This document shows, one piece after another, positions 1-8,036 of a stretch of DNA of 64,000 nt. The stretch spans positions 407,607 to 471,606 of the forward strand of contig CBDBON010000001.1 of NCBI GenBank assembly GCA_965208395.1, in the 5' to 3' direction. A model generated the notes under the pieces. The model searched no databases, was not told the DNA's origin, and saw only the letters and a program-made list of their open reading frames with translations. Position 1 is the first letter of the stretch, and the number at the start of each line of letters is the position of its first letter. The translations under genes were made by a program, and so were the position numbers. This DNA comes from CBDBON01 sp965208395 (GTDB lineage: Bacteria; Chloroflexota; Dehalococcoidia; Lucifugimonadales; CBDBON01).

Positions 1-45
1 TGAGGTCTCATCGGTTCACCATCCACTCGCTGGACATCATCACGC

Positions 46-1140
46 CTACTGCGAGCAGCCCCTACCTGGGATGTCCCACACCGACTCGACTACTCCGTCG
101 CGGACGCAGACGTACTGGTCCCACCGGTCCACCAGCATGTCCTGGTAGGAGGGGATGATGGTGATCTTGTCGCCGACTCTAAGCGGCATCTCGCCTTCGC
201 TCCCGAGCACGACGTGGTCGTCGAGCAGCGCGTCGACGCGTACCTCGGGCCAGCCCTCTATCTCGCTCGCTCCTCGGTCTGACAGCGCCATCAGGCCGAC
301 GTCGCCCACGGCGACCCCCGGTCGGGGAGTGCTGATAATCGTCGCCAGGACCTTGTTGGCGATGCGGAAGTCCTCCATGTAGAAGGCGATGGTCCCGCCT
401 AGGGCGTAGGTGCCGCCCTCGACCTCGGTGACTCCTTCCATCGTCGCCGCGACGTCTATAGTGAAGGTCTCGCCGCTCGACACCATCTCAACTGGTATGC
501 CCTCGGCCTCGATAGCGTCCTTGACGTCCAGGCATATCTGGATCGCCTCTCGGCCGACGTTGAAGCGGTGCTCGTGCCCCTGGAACTCGCGGAGCGACTG
601 GTGGCTCATCACGCCGCGGAAGTCGACGCCGGGAAGGCGCTCGGCGAGCCTTGCGATAGCGACGCCCTCCTCGGCGCTTCTCGCGCCGGCGCGGCCCATA
701 TTCGTGTTCACCTCGATCAGCACGCCGATGCTCGTGCCGTACGCCTCTGCTACGTCCGACAGCTCCTGGACATTCTCCAGGTTGTCCACGCAGACCTTTA
801 TGTCGGCCCGTTTGGCAAGGGCGCACATCCGGGCGATCTTGTCTCTGTGCACCACCTGGTTGGGGATCAGGACGTCGGTGACGCCGCCTTCGACCATCAC
901 CTCGGCCTCGGCCAGCTTCGCCGTGCAGACCCCCCCTACCGTCCCGCCGGCGTCGATCTGCATCATCGCGAGCCGCGGGCTCTTGGTGTTCTTGGTGTGC
1001 TGCCTCATCTTGCAGACGGTGTCGTCGTAGATGTCATTCACGGCCTTGAAATTGTGCTCGATGGCGTCGAGATCGACGATCAGGCAGGGCGTCTCCAGGT
1101 CCTCGACTCGTGTGCCGGGCAGCGGCCTGTAGTTGTCCAT
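46..1140 (-). CDS. PLP-dependent D-threonine aldolase/D-serine dehydratase-like protein
   Basis: A 364-aa fold-type III PLP barrel (alanine racemase N-terminal domain) of the family that includes D-threonine aldolase and D-serine dehydratase. The segment QHTKNTKS matches the family's RPHxKTHK box and keeps the Schiff-base lysine (Lys50). It is followed by MMQIDAGGTVGG and the conserved KLAEAEVM segment. The C-terminal metal-binding motif, normally PNHxCP or a variant, reads PSYQD here, so the usual His ligand is absent. The gene is the second of a tandem pair, 51 bp after its paralogue. The family assignment is firm. The substrate cannot be told from the sequence; a D-amino acid or 3-hydroxy amino acid is likely. 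Confidence 0.8.
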   Translation of the reverse strand: MDNYRPLPGTRVEDLETPCLIVDLDAIEHNFKAVNDIYDDTVCKMRQHTKNTKSPRLAMMQIDAGGTVGGVCTAKLAEAEVMVEGGVTDVLIPNQVVHRDKIARMCALAKRADIKVCVDNLENVQELSDVAEAYGTSIGVLIEVNTNMGRAGARSAEEGVAIARLAERLPGVDFRGVMSHQSLREFQGHEHRFNVGREAIQICLDVKDAIEAEGIPVEMVSSGETFTIDVAATMEGVTEVEGGTYALGGTIAFYMEDFRIANKVLATIISTPRPGVAVGDVGLMALSDRGASEIEGWPEVRVDALLDDHVVLGSEGEMPLRVGDKITIIPSYQDMLVDRWDQYVCVRDGVVESVWDIPGRGCSQ

Positions 1141-1191
1141 TCTTTCTGCTCCTTTTGGTGACCTCTCCGGTCCGACGATCGGGAAAGACCG

Positions 1192-2280
1192 CTAGCGGTA
1201 GCGTCCGCGCGCCGGCAGGTTCCAGACCGCCTCCAGCCTCCCATCGCGTACTGCGAAGATGTAGTCGTGCACGTTGACGCAGCCTGAGATGTCCCAGGGG
1301 ACGAGCCACACCCGGTCGCCCAGCCGGAGTCCGTGGTCTACCCTCGGGTCGAAGGAGAGACCCCCGTGCTCCGCGCTCAGCCCCCTCACGGTCGCACCCG
1401 ACGGATGGTCGACGCGCGGGTCTCCGGAGTCGGCGCTCACGGCCTTCCGTCCGGAGTCGGTGATGACGTTGCCGGCCTCCGGGACGCTCGTAACGCATGA
1501 CATGATCCGGGCGGCGTTCGCGAGCAGGGGCCGCAGCTCCCTGTGCCTCTCGTCCATCAGCGCGTAGGAGCCTGCCGGCACTTCGGTGACGCCTCCCGCT
1601 CCGGCCGCCGCTTCATAGTCGGCGGTGCCTCCCGCGCTGACCACGTCGATCTCCAGTCCCGTCTTTTCCAGGTGCTCACGGGTGTCCAGGATCTGTTGGA
1701 TATATGCTCGTGGCTTCTCGCTGGGAGCCCCGCCGTATGTGGAGATGCCGGAAAAGGTGAGACTGGGTGCGTCCCGGACTGCGCAAGCGAGATCGACCGC
1801 AGCCGCTCCCGGCTCCACTCCGGCGGCGCCCGTCCCTGTGTGGACGTGCACGAGCACGTCGATCTCGACACCGGCTGAGACGGCGGCATCGGACAGGTCG
1901 CCGACGTTGCCAGCGCTGTCGACCCGCACGGTGACTTTGGCGCGGCGCGCCAGCGCGCACAGCCGCCTGATCTTGTCCGGTGTCACGACGATGTTCGCGA
2001 CTGATATGTCGTCGAACCCCGACTCTGCGAACACCTCCGCCTGCCCCAGCGTTGAGACCGAGATGCCGCCGACGGTGCCGCCGGCGTCGAGCTGCATGTG
2101 GGCGATGGCCGGACTGCCGTGTGCGGCGACGTGCGGCCGGAGCCGCGCGGTGTCCAGGTCCCGGAAGTGGGAGTGAACCGTTTCGATGTTCCGCTCGAGA
2201 AGGGCCGTGTCGACGACCAGGATGGGAGTGTCCAGCTCCTCCTCGGGCGTGCCTATCGGTTTGAATATCGGGCGTTCCAT
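1192..2280 (-). CDS. Paralogue of the PLP barrel protein lacking the PLP lysine
   Basis: A 362-aa member of the same D-threonine aldolase/D-serine dehydratase-like family as its downstream neighbour. It shares the order LDTPILVVD, RPH box, MQLDAGGTVGG, LGQAEV and a C-terminal FAVRDGRLEAVW segment. The RPHxKTHK box reads RPHVAAHG at residues 48-55, so the lysine that forms the internal aldimine is Ala52. The C-terminal metal site is also altered (PWDISG instead of PNHxCP). It is probably the first gene of a two-gene operon. It may be a non-catalytic partner or regulator of the downstream paralogue, or it may bind PLP non-covalently. The ATG start agrees with the family N-terminus. Confidence 0.75.
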   Translation of the reverse strand: MERPIFKPIGTPEEELDTPILVVDTALLERNIETVHSHFRDLDTARLRPHVAAHGSPAIAHMQLDAGGTVGGISVSTLGQAEVFAESGFDDISVANIVVTPDKIRRLCALARRAKVTVRVDSAGNVGDLSDAAVSAGVEIDVLVHVHTGTGAAGVEPGAAAVDLACAVRDAPSLTFSGISTYGGAPSEKPRAYIQQILDTREHLEKTGLEIDVVSAGGTADYEAAAGAGGVTEVPAGSYALMDERHRELRPLLANAARIMSCVTSVPEAGNVITDSGRKAVSADSGDPRVDHPSGATVRGLSAEHGGLSFDPRVDHGLRLGDRVWLVPWDISGCVNVHDYIFAVRDGRLEAVWNLPARGRYR

Positions 2281-2345
2281 GGGCGTTGTCTCCGGTGGCG
2301 TCTGTATCCGTCAGAGGGTATCATACGCCACGCCAAAGCGGAGAG

Positions 2346-2374
2346 TGGACAACGCCGAACGCATGTGCTATGAT
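2346..2374 (+). promoter_or_regulatory. Candidate sigma-70 promoter
   Basis: TGGACA (2346-2351) and TATGAT (2369-2374) are separated by exactly 17 bp. The promoter would fire rightward into the phased-repeat region and the leuS leader. No clear gene starts immediately after it, so its product may be a long leader or small RNA. Spacing and hexamers are good, but function is inferred. Confidence 0.35.
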
Positions 2375-2453
2375 CGGAGCATGCGTACAGCCACCCAGAT
2401 CCGCCGCACCCGGACGGCAGCCCTCACATCCATCACGCTACCCGTCCTCCACC

Positions 2454-2566
2454 TGTCCCATTCTGTCACTTTTCTGTCCCAACTCTGTTCAAGACCTGTC
2501 TCATGGATGTCCTGGACCGTCACCGGTCTAGCTACGAAAAGAGACACAATGTTACAGAATGGGACG
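2454..2566. repeat. Helically phased TGTCNC direct and inverted short repeats
   Basis: Seven TGTCNC-like hexamers start at 2454, 2464, 2475, 2486, 2497, 2508 and about 2518, so they recur every 10-11 bp. Three more in opposite orientation lie at 2541, 2551 and 2561, also 10 bp apart. Such spacing puts every motif on one face of the helix, as in arrays of regulator sites. Related motifs with 10-bp spacing occur at 17414-17439 and 41110-41135. The binding protein is unknown. Confidence 0.5.
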
Positions 2567-2637
2567 CATTTTGAGAAAAAAGCTCTCCCCAGGGCGACTC
2601 GCCGATGACGGAGGCGTGCAGGTTCCCCACTGGGAGC

Positions 2638-2654
2638 GCGGGCATCCTGCCCGC
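2638..2654. repeat. Short palindromic repeat
   Basis: GCGGGCA-TCC-TGCCCGC is a perfect 7-bp inverted repeat with a 3-nt loop. It belongs to the same general class as the other short intergenic palindromes seen through this window. Confidence 0.4.
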
Positions 2655-2664
2655 ACCTCTCCGC

Positions 2665-2694
2665 TTGACCGCCTTCGGCGCGCTGTGCTAGCGT
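2665..2694 (+). promoter_or_regulatory. Promoter of the leuS T-box transcript
   Basis: TTGACC (2665-2670) and TAGCGT (2689-2694) are separated by 18 bp and sit just upstream of the first base pairs of the T-box stem I. Transcription would start near 2701. Confidence 0.5.
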
Positions 2695-2700
2695 TCTGAT

Positions 2701-2978
2701 GTACCAGTCACATACCAAATAGATGCGCAGAAGGGGAGTAGTAGCGGGTCGAGCAGCCACAGAGAGCCGGGCGGGTCCTGACGAAAACGACAGGGCCGGC
2801 TGAGAGCCCGGCGCAGGCAGTCCGCGAACTCGCCCCAGAGCATCCGGCCTGAAATAGAGTAGGGTCGGGCGGCCAGCGCCGTTATCGCATTTAGAGTGTC
2901 CGCCGGACGGCGTCCGGCGGGAAGCAGGGTGGTACCGCGGGCGTTTCAAGGTCCCGTCCCTTCGGGGAGCGGGGCCTT
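2701..2978 (+). ncRNA. T-box leader RNA controlling leuS, Leu (CUC) specifier
   Basis: The canonical T-box sequence AGGGTGGTACCGCGG is at 2926-2940. In stem I, GGGG 2733-2736 pairs with CCCC 2833-2836 and CGGG 2745-2748 pairs with TCCG 2821-2824. They flank a specifier loop with AGTA on the 5' side (2737-2740) and GAA followed by CTC (2829-2831) on the 3' side, the loop-E arrangement of T-boxes. CUC is a leucine codon, which fits the downstream gene. Stem III is CGCCGGAC/GTCCGGCG (2901-2919). The competing terminator is a long hairpin at 2948-2976 ending in CCTTTT. By the known mechanism, uncharged tRNA-Leu(GAG) would stabilise the antiterminator and raise leuS expression. Confidence 0.92.
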
Positions 2979-3020
2979 TTGCTTGTGTCGGCCTGACCGA
3001 CGCCATATTGGAGCGTACCG

Positions 3021-5489
3021 ATGACGACGACGGAACGAAAGACGGAGCGGCGCTACGATCACAAGGCCGTAGAGGCCAAGTGGCAGGCGCGTTGGAGTGA
3101 GGAAGGGACCTACCGGGTCCGGGACGACGATCCCCGGCCCAAGTGGTACGAGCTTCACATGTATCCGTATCCCTCTGGCGACCTCCACATCGGCCACTGG
3201 TACGCGATGTCCGGCGCGGACACGCGCGCGCGGTTCATGAGAATGCAGGGACACAACGTCCTGCATCCGATGGGATTCGACGCCTTCGGGCTGAACGCCG
3301 AGAACGCGGCTATAAGACGGGGCATCCATCCGTACACGTGGACGATGGACAACATACGGAACATGCGTCGTCAGCTCCGGTCGATGGGCCCCATGTACGA
3401 CTGGGACAGGGAGGTCGTCACCTGCACTCCGGACTACTACAGGTGGAACCAGTGGCTGTTCCTGCAGCTCTACGGGGCGGGTCTCGCATACAGAGACTAT
3501 GCGCCGGTCAACTGGTGCCCATCGTGCAACACGGTCCTGGCCAACGAGCAGGTGATCGAGGGGCTGTGCGAGCGGTGCGATACGGCGGTCACTCACCGCG
3601 ACATGAACCAGTGGTTCTTCCGCATCACGAGTTACGCGGACGAGCTGCTCGACCAGTCGAAGATAGAGTGGCCTGAGCGTATCAACGTGATGCAGACGAA
3701 CTGGATCGGCCGCAGCGAGGGGGTCGAGATAGAGTTCGACATCTCCGAGTACGGACTGGAGCTGAATACGCTTTCGACATTCACGACCCGGATCGACACG
3801 ATCTTCGGCGTCACCTTCGTCGTCCTGGCGCCCGAGCACCCGTTGGTGGACGCGCTGACGACGGACGAGCGCCGCGCGGACGTTCAGGCCTACGTCGACG
3901 AGGCGCGCCGCCAGACGGAGGTCGAGCGGCTGTCTACCGAGAAGGAGAAGACGGGCGTCTTCACCGGCTCCTACTGCGTGAACCGGCTCAACGGCGAGCG
4001 CGTGCCGGTGTTGATAGGCGACTATGTCCTGCTGACCTACGGCACGGGCGTCGTGATGGGCGTGCCGGCGCACGACCAGCGAGACTTCGAGTTCGCGACG
4101 AAGTACGACCTGCCGATTCGGGTGGTCGTGGCGCCGCCGGGATGGGACGGGGAGGAGCTGTCCGAGGCGTACGTGGATGAGGGCGTCCAGGTCAACTCAG
4201 GCCCGTTCGACGGCCTCCCCAGCTCCGAGGGTATGGAGCGCATCGCCGACCGCGTCGAGGCGATGGGCTGGGGACGGAGAACGGTCAACTACCGCATGAG
4301 GGACTGGCTGATCTCGCGTCAGCGGTACTGGGGGACCCCCATCCCAATAGTCTACTGCGACGAGTGCGGCACCGTTCCCGTGCCGGAGCGCGACCTGCCT
4401 GTCCTGCTGCCCGAGGACGCCGAGTTCCTGCCGACCGGGGAGTCGCCGCTCGCCCTGCACGAGGGGTTCGTGAACACGAGCTGCCCGCGGTGCGACGGGG
4501 CCGCCAGGCGGGAGACCGACACGATGGACACCTTCGTCGACTCCTCCTGGTACTTCCTGAGGTACGCCAGTCCTGACTATGCCGACGGCCCGTTCGATCC
4601 GCGGACGGTGGGACAGTGGAACCCGGTCGACCAGTACACGGGCGGTGTCGAGCACGCCGTCATGCACCTGCTCTACGCCCGCTTCTTCGTGAAGGCGCTG
4701 CGAGACCTGGAGATGCTGGATTTCGACGAGCCGTTCGTGCGTCTCTTCAACCAGGGGACGATCGTCTTCCAGCACCGGAAGATGAGCAAGTCGCGAGGCA
4801 ACGTCGTCGCCCCGGACGAGTACGTCGAGAGGATGGGCGCGGACGCCGTCCGGTGCTATCTGATGTTCCTGGGTCCCTGGGAGCAGGGAGGCGAGTGGAG
4901 CGATTCCGGCATAAACGGAGTGGCGCGCTGGCTCAACCGCGTCTGGGAGCTGGCCCGGCGGAACCCCGGGAGGCTGGGTGCGCCCGTCTCCGAGGAGGCG
5001 GCGCGTGATCTGACCCGCCTGATCCACCAGACGGTGCGCAAGGTCACCGAGGACGTGGAGCGCTTCAAGTTCAACACCGCGCTGGCCTCGCTCATGGAGT
5101 TTACGAACGGCCTGAGCCGGGTCTGGGAGCGGGGAGACGTTGGCCGGGAGCTGTGGGAGCAGGCGATAGAGCGGCTGCTGGTCCTGATGGCGCCGATGGC
5201 GCCCCACATGTCGGAGGAGCTGTGGGAGCGGACCGGTCGGCGGTTCAGCGTCCACAGCCGATCATGGCCTGAGTGGGACGCCGGTCTGGCCGCCGACGCC
5301 GTCATAACTCTGGTGGTGCAGGTCGACGGCCGCCTGCGCGACAGAATCGAGGTTCCGGCGTCGATCACGGACGACCTGGCCCGCGAGACTGCGCTTCGGA
5401 GCAGGAACGTGCAGCGCCACGTCGAGGGCAGAGAGGTCGCCAGGGTCGTCTACGTGCCCGGCAAGCTGGTCAACGTGGTCACACGTTAG
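3021..5489 (+). CDS. leuS: Leucyl-tRNA synthetase
   Basis: This class Ia synthetase of 822 aa charges tRNA-Leu with leucine in the cytoplasm. The HIGH motif is at residues 56-59 (YPSGDLHIGHW) and the KMSKS motif at 587-591. A zinc-ribbon-like CPSC...CERC segment lies near residues 172-192, and the CP1 editing insertion follows, with the threonine-rich TFTTRIDTIFG segment. The length is normal for bacterial LeuRS. The ATG start follows a GGAG ribosome-binding site and directly succeeds the T-box leader, which supports both start and function. The gene stands alone as a transcription unit; the next gene is convergent. Confidence 0.98.
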   Translation: MTTTERKTERRYDHKAVEAKWQARWSEEGTYRVRDDDPRPKWYELHMYPYPSGDLHIGHWYAMSGADTRARFMRMQGHNVLHPMGFDAFGLNAENAAIRRGIHPYTWTMDNIRNMRRQLRSMGPMYDWDREVVTCTPDYYRWNQWLFLQLYGAGLAYRDYAPVNWCPSCNTVLANEQVIEGLCERCDTAVTHRDMNQWFFRITSYADELLDQSKIEWPERINVMQTNWIGRSEGVEIEFDISEYGLELNTLSTFTTRIDTIFGVTFVVLAPEHPLVDALTTDERRADVQAYVDEARRQTEVERLSTEKEKTGVFTGSYCVNRLNGERVPVLIGDYVLLTYGTGVVMGVPAHDQRDFEFATKYDLPIRVVVAPPGWDGEELSEAYVDEGVQVNSGPFDGLPSSEGMERIADRVEAMGWGRRTVNYRMRDWLISRQRYWGTPIPIVYCDECGTVPVPERDLPVLLPEDAEFLPTGESPLALHEGFVNTSCPRCDGAARRETDTMDTFVDSSWYFLRYASPDYADGPFDPRTVGQWNPVDQYTGGVEHAVMHLLYARFFVKALRDLEMLDFDEPFVRLFNQGTIVFQHRKMSKSRGNVVAPDEYVERMGADAVRCYLMFLGPWEQGGEWSDSGINGVARWLNRVWELARRNPGRLGAPVSEEAARDLTRLIHQTVRKVTEDVERFKFNTALASLMEFTNGLSRVWERGDVGRELWEQAIERLLVLMAPMAPHMSEELWERTGRRFSVHSRSWPEWDAGLAADAVITLVVQVDGRLRDRIEVPASITDDLARETALRSRNVQRHVEGREVARVVYVPGKLVNVVTR

Positions 5490-5565
5490 GGAGCTGTTGA
5501 GACTCGGGGCAGGGGAGCCCCCGTCCCCAGTCTTCCCCCTCGGAGCAGGAGACCCTTAAACAACC

Positions 5566-5591
5566 CGTCATGCCGGCGAAAGCCGGTATCC
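5566..5591. repeat. Dispersed palindromic repeat, type A
   Basis: The unit CGTCATGCCGGCGAAAGCCG continues to GTATCC and contains the inverted repeat GCCGGC/GCCGG. It lies between convergent leuS and the oxidoreductase gene. A related copy is inside the 3' end of the UDP-glucose dehydrogenase gene (18790-18821). Confidence 0.45.
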
Positions 5592-5622
5592 TGAATCAGC
5601 AGTCTCGGATTGGTGAGGACAG

Positions 5623-6798
5623 CTACGCCACGACCTTGAACTTGTAGGTGGTCGTGTTCAGGTCTCCCTCCTCGAACCGGCTCATGCGCAGCGGCGAAAT
5701 GTCGATGGTCGTCGCCTCGCCGTCCATGATCAGCTCGGCCATGACGATGCCGACGGCCGGCGACTCCTTGAAGCCGTGGCCGCTGAACCCGGTGCAGATG
5801 TAGAGCCCGTCTACGCCGTCTACGCGGTCGACGATCGGGTGCAGGTCCGGCGTGGAGGTGTAGAGGCCGGCGTAGCCGGTCACGTATTCCGAGTCGGCCA
5901 TAGCGGGGATGCGCCGTGACAGACGCAGCCACACGTCCTCCAGGTGGTCCAGGGAGGGACGGGGATTGAAGACATCGGGGTCGACCACATCCTCGGCGTT
6001 TCCGTTGCCCACCAGCATCAGGTCCGCCCCCTCTGGCCTGAAGTAGGTCAGGTTGGCCATGTCCGCCCCTGTGGGAGGAGACGGAAGAGTCTCCATGGAC
6101 CTGCGCAGAAAAAAAACCTCGTGCCGGGTGGCCTCCAGCGGGAGATCCAGTCCCAGCTTCTGTGTCAGGAAGCGAGGAGACCAGGGGCCGGTCGCCACGA
6201 TCGCGACGGGAGTCTCGTACCGCTCCGCGGCGGTGGTGACGGCGACCACTCTACCGCCCTCTATCTCCACGCCGGTCGCGGGCGACTCGAGCTCGACGTC
6301 TGCCCCCAGCTCCCTCGCCCTCGCCGAGTAGCCCAGGGCTGTGCCGGAGGGATCGCCGTAGCCTGATTGCGGCTCCCATGCGAAGCCCTCATCGCCCTGC
6401 AGGTCGAAGCCGGGCGCCAGCTCCCGCGCCTCCTCCAGCGAGATGATGCGGGTGTCGATGCCCACCGACTGCTGCATCTCGATATTCTGCCTGAGCCCGT
6501 CGATGGACTCCGGCGGTACGACCACGAGGAAGCCCGTATGGACCCAGCCCGCGTCGCCGGCGCCGACGACCTGCCCGAAGTCCCTGAGTATCCCGAAGCT
6601 CTCCCAGGCCAGGCGGGCGTTCACCTCGGTCGAGTAGTGCATGCGGATCACCCCGGAGGAGCGTCCGGTCGACCCGGATCCGAGCGTGTCGCGTTCGAGC
6701 AGCACGGCGGAGCCCACGCCTCGCGAGGCCAGGTTGTAGAGGATGCTGGCCCCCATCACACCGCCGCCGATGACGACGGCGTCCGCTGTCTTGGTCAT
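5623..6798 (-). CDS. FAD-dependent oxidoreductase (DAO, sarcosine oxidase-like)
   Basis: A 391-aa protein of the D-amino-acid oxidase superfamily, which oxidises C-N bonds of amino acids or N-methyl amines with FAD. The N-terminal dinucleotide-binding motif VVIGGGVMGAS is at about residues 8-18. Near the C-terminus, TPDLHPIVDRV followed by CTGFSGHGFKESPAVG is typical of sarcosine oxidase beta-like proteins. The reading frame extends further upstream, but ATG at 6798 places the Rossmann motif at the usual distance from the N-terminus and leaves a 91-bp divergent promoter region shared with leuB. The substrate is not determined; the amine-oxidising genes elsewhere in the window suggest a secondary amine. 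Confidence 0.85.
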   Translation of the reverse strand: MTKTADAVVIGGGVMGASILYNLASRGVGSAVLLERDTLGSGSTGRSSGVIRMHYSTEVNARLAWESFGILRDFGQVVGAGDAGWVHTGFLVVVPPESIDGLRQNIEMQQSVGIDTRIISLEEARELAPGFDLQGDEGFAWEPQSGYGDPSGTALGYSARARELGADVELESPATGVEIEGGRVVAVTTAAERYETPVAIVATGPWSPRFLTQKLGLDLPLEATRHEVFFLRRSMETLPSPPTGADMANLTYFRPEGADLMLVGNGNAEDVVDPDVFNPRPSLDHLEDVWLRLSRRIPAMADSEYVTGYAGLYTSTPDLHPIVDRVDGVDGLYICTGFSGHGFKESPAVGIVMAELIMDGEATTIDISPLRMSRFEEGDLNTTTYKFKVVA

Positions 6799-6889
6799 TG
6801 GTCTTGCCTCCGCACTGAGTTCTCCGCGTCTGGCATATAATACGTTGCGGGTCAAGAAATTCGCCAATCGAGTGAGGACGGAGACACGT

Positions 6890-7987
6890 ATGAGATTTTC
6901 CATTGCGGTGCTGCCGGGCGACGGTGTGGGCTTGGAGGTGACGGGGGAGGCAGTCAAGGTGCTGGAGGCGGTGGGCCGGCGCTTCGGCCACACCTTCGAT
7001 CTCGGCTACGGCAGGGTAGGGGGCGGCGCCATCGACGAGACCGGGACACCGCTGCCGGATGAGACCGTGGAGCTGATCGCCGGCGCCGACGCGGTGCTGT
7101 TCGGAGCGGTGGGAGGGACGAAGTGGGACGATCCGGCGGCGAAGGTCAGGCCCGAGGACGGCATACTGGCCATCAGGAAGGACCTGGGACTGTTCGCCAA
7201 CGTCCGGCCGGTGAAGGTCTACCCGTCGCTGATCGATTCGAGCCCCGTCAAACCGCAGTTCCTCCACGGGGTCGACCTGATCATAGTCCGTGAGCTTACC
7301 GGCGGCCTCTACTTTGGCCGTCCGAAAAGACGCTGGACGACGTCCAGGGGACGCCGCGGCGTCGACACTCTCAAGTACACGGAGGCGGAGATCGAGCGCA
7401 TTCTCAGAGTGGGCTTCGATCTGGCAAGGGGCCGGCGACAGAGGCTCGCGTCGGTGGACAAGTCGAATGTCCTCGAGTCGTCCCGCCTGTGGCGGGAGAT
7501 AGCCGTGGAGCTGTCCACGGAGTACCCGGACGTCGAGCTGGAGCACATACTGGTCGACAACGCGGCCATGCAGCTGATACGCAACCCGGCCCGTTTCGAC
7601 GTGATCGTCGCCGAGAACACCTTCGGGGATATTCTGACGGACGAGGCTGCGGTGCTGTCGGGTTCTATGGGCATGCTGCCGTCGGCGAGCCTGGCGGGAC
7701 TGCCGTCGGGCCGGCGCCGGCGCGGGGGCAATCCGTCCCTGTATGAGCCGATTCACGGCACGGCGCCAGACATCGCGGGCCGGGGCATCGCCAACCCCAT
7801 CGGCGCAGTCCTCAGCCTGGCGATGCTGCTCAGGCTGTCGCTGGGGCTCGGCGCCGAAGCCGCGGCGGTCGAGCGTTCGGTGGAGGGCGCGCTCGCGGAG
7901 GGCTACCGGACAGCCGATATCGCGGCGGACGGCGGCGACGTAGTCGGCACCTCGGCGATGGGCGACGTCATAGCCGGCGGCGTGTGA
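6890..7987 (+). CDS. leuB: 3-isopropylmalate dehydrogenase
   Basis: A 365-aa protein for the third step of leucine biosynthesis, the NAD-dependent oxidative decarboxylation of 3-isopropylmalate. Diagnostic segments are VLPGDGVGLEV at the N-terminus, ELTGGLYFG, the catalytic SVDKSNVLESS around residue 190, the metal-binding DNAAMQLIRNP and ENTFGDILTDEAA, and YEPIHGTAPDIAG. The ATG at 6890 follows AGGA and gives the family N-terminus; the open frame upstream overlaps the divergent gene and is not coding. A TATAAT box at 6836-6841 is a plausible -10 element, with no good -35. The gene is separate from leuS, and no other leucine genes are nearby. Confidence 0.95.
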   Translation: MRFSIAVLPGDGVGLEVTGEAVKVLEAVGRRFGHTFDLGYGRVGGGAIDETGTPLPDETVELIAGADAVLFGAVGGTKWDDPAAKVRPEDGILAIRKDLGLFANVRPVKVYPSLIDSSPVKPQFLHGVDLIIVRELTGGLYFGRPKRRWTTSRGRRGVDTLKYTEAEIERILRVGFDLARGRRQRLASVDKSNVLESSRLWREIAVELSTEYPDVELEHILVDNAAMQLIRNPARFDVIVAENTFGDILTDEAAVLSGSMGMLPSASLAGLPSGRRRRGGNPSLYEPIHGTAPDIAGRGIANPIGAVLSLAMLLRLSLGLGAEAAAVERSVEGALAEGYRTADIAADGGDVVGTSAMGDVIAGGV

Positions 7988-8036
7988 GACGGGCGCCTGG
8001 TTGGCTTAAGAGGGAGTTTTGGGGTTTAAGATAGGG

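Noticed and set aside
2381..2608. Small plus-strand reading frame starting at ATG 2381.
   Set aside because: It runs through the phased TGTCNC repeats, has no recognisable sequence and shows repeat-driven composition.
4197..5255. Long minus-strand frame within leuS.
   Set aside because: Antisense shadow of a strongly conserved gene in GC-rich DNA.
6799..6993. N-terminal extension of the FAD oxidoreductase frame.
   Set aside because: It overlaps the leuB start on the opposite strand and lies before the Rossmann motif; ATG 6798 is sufficient.
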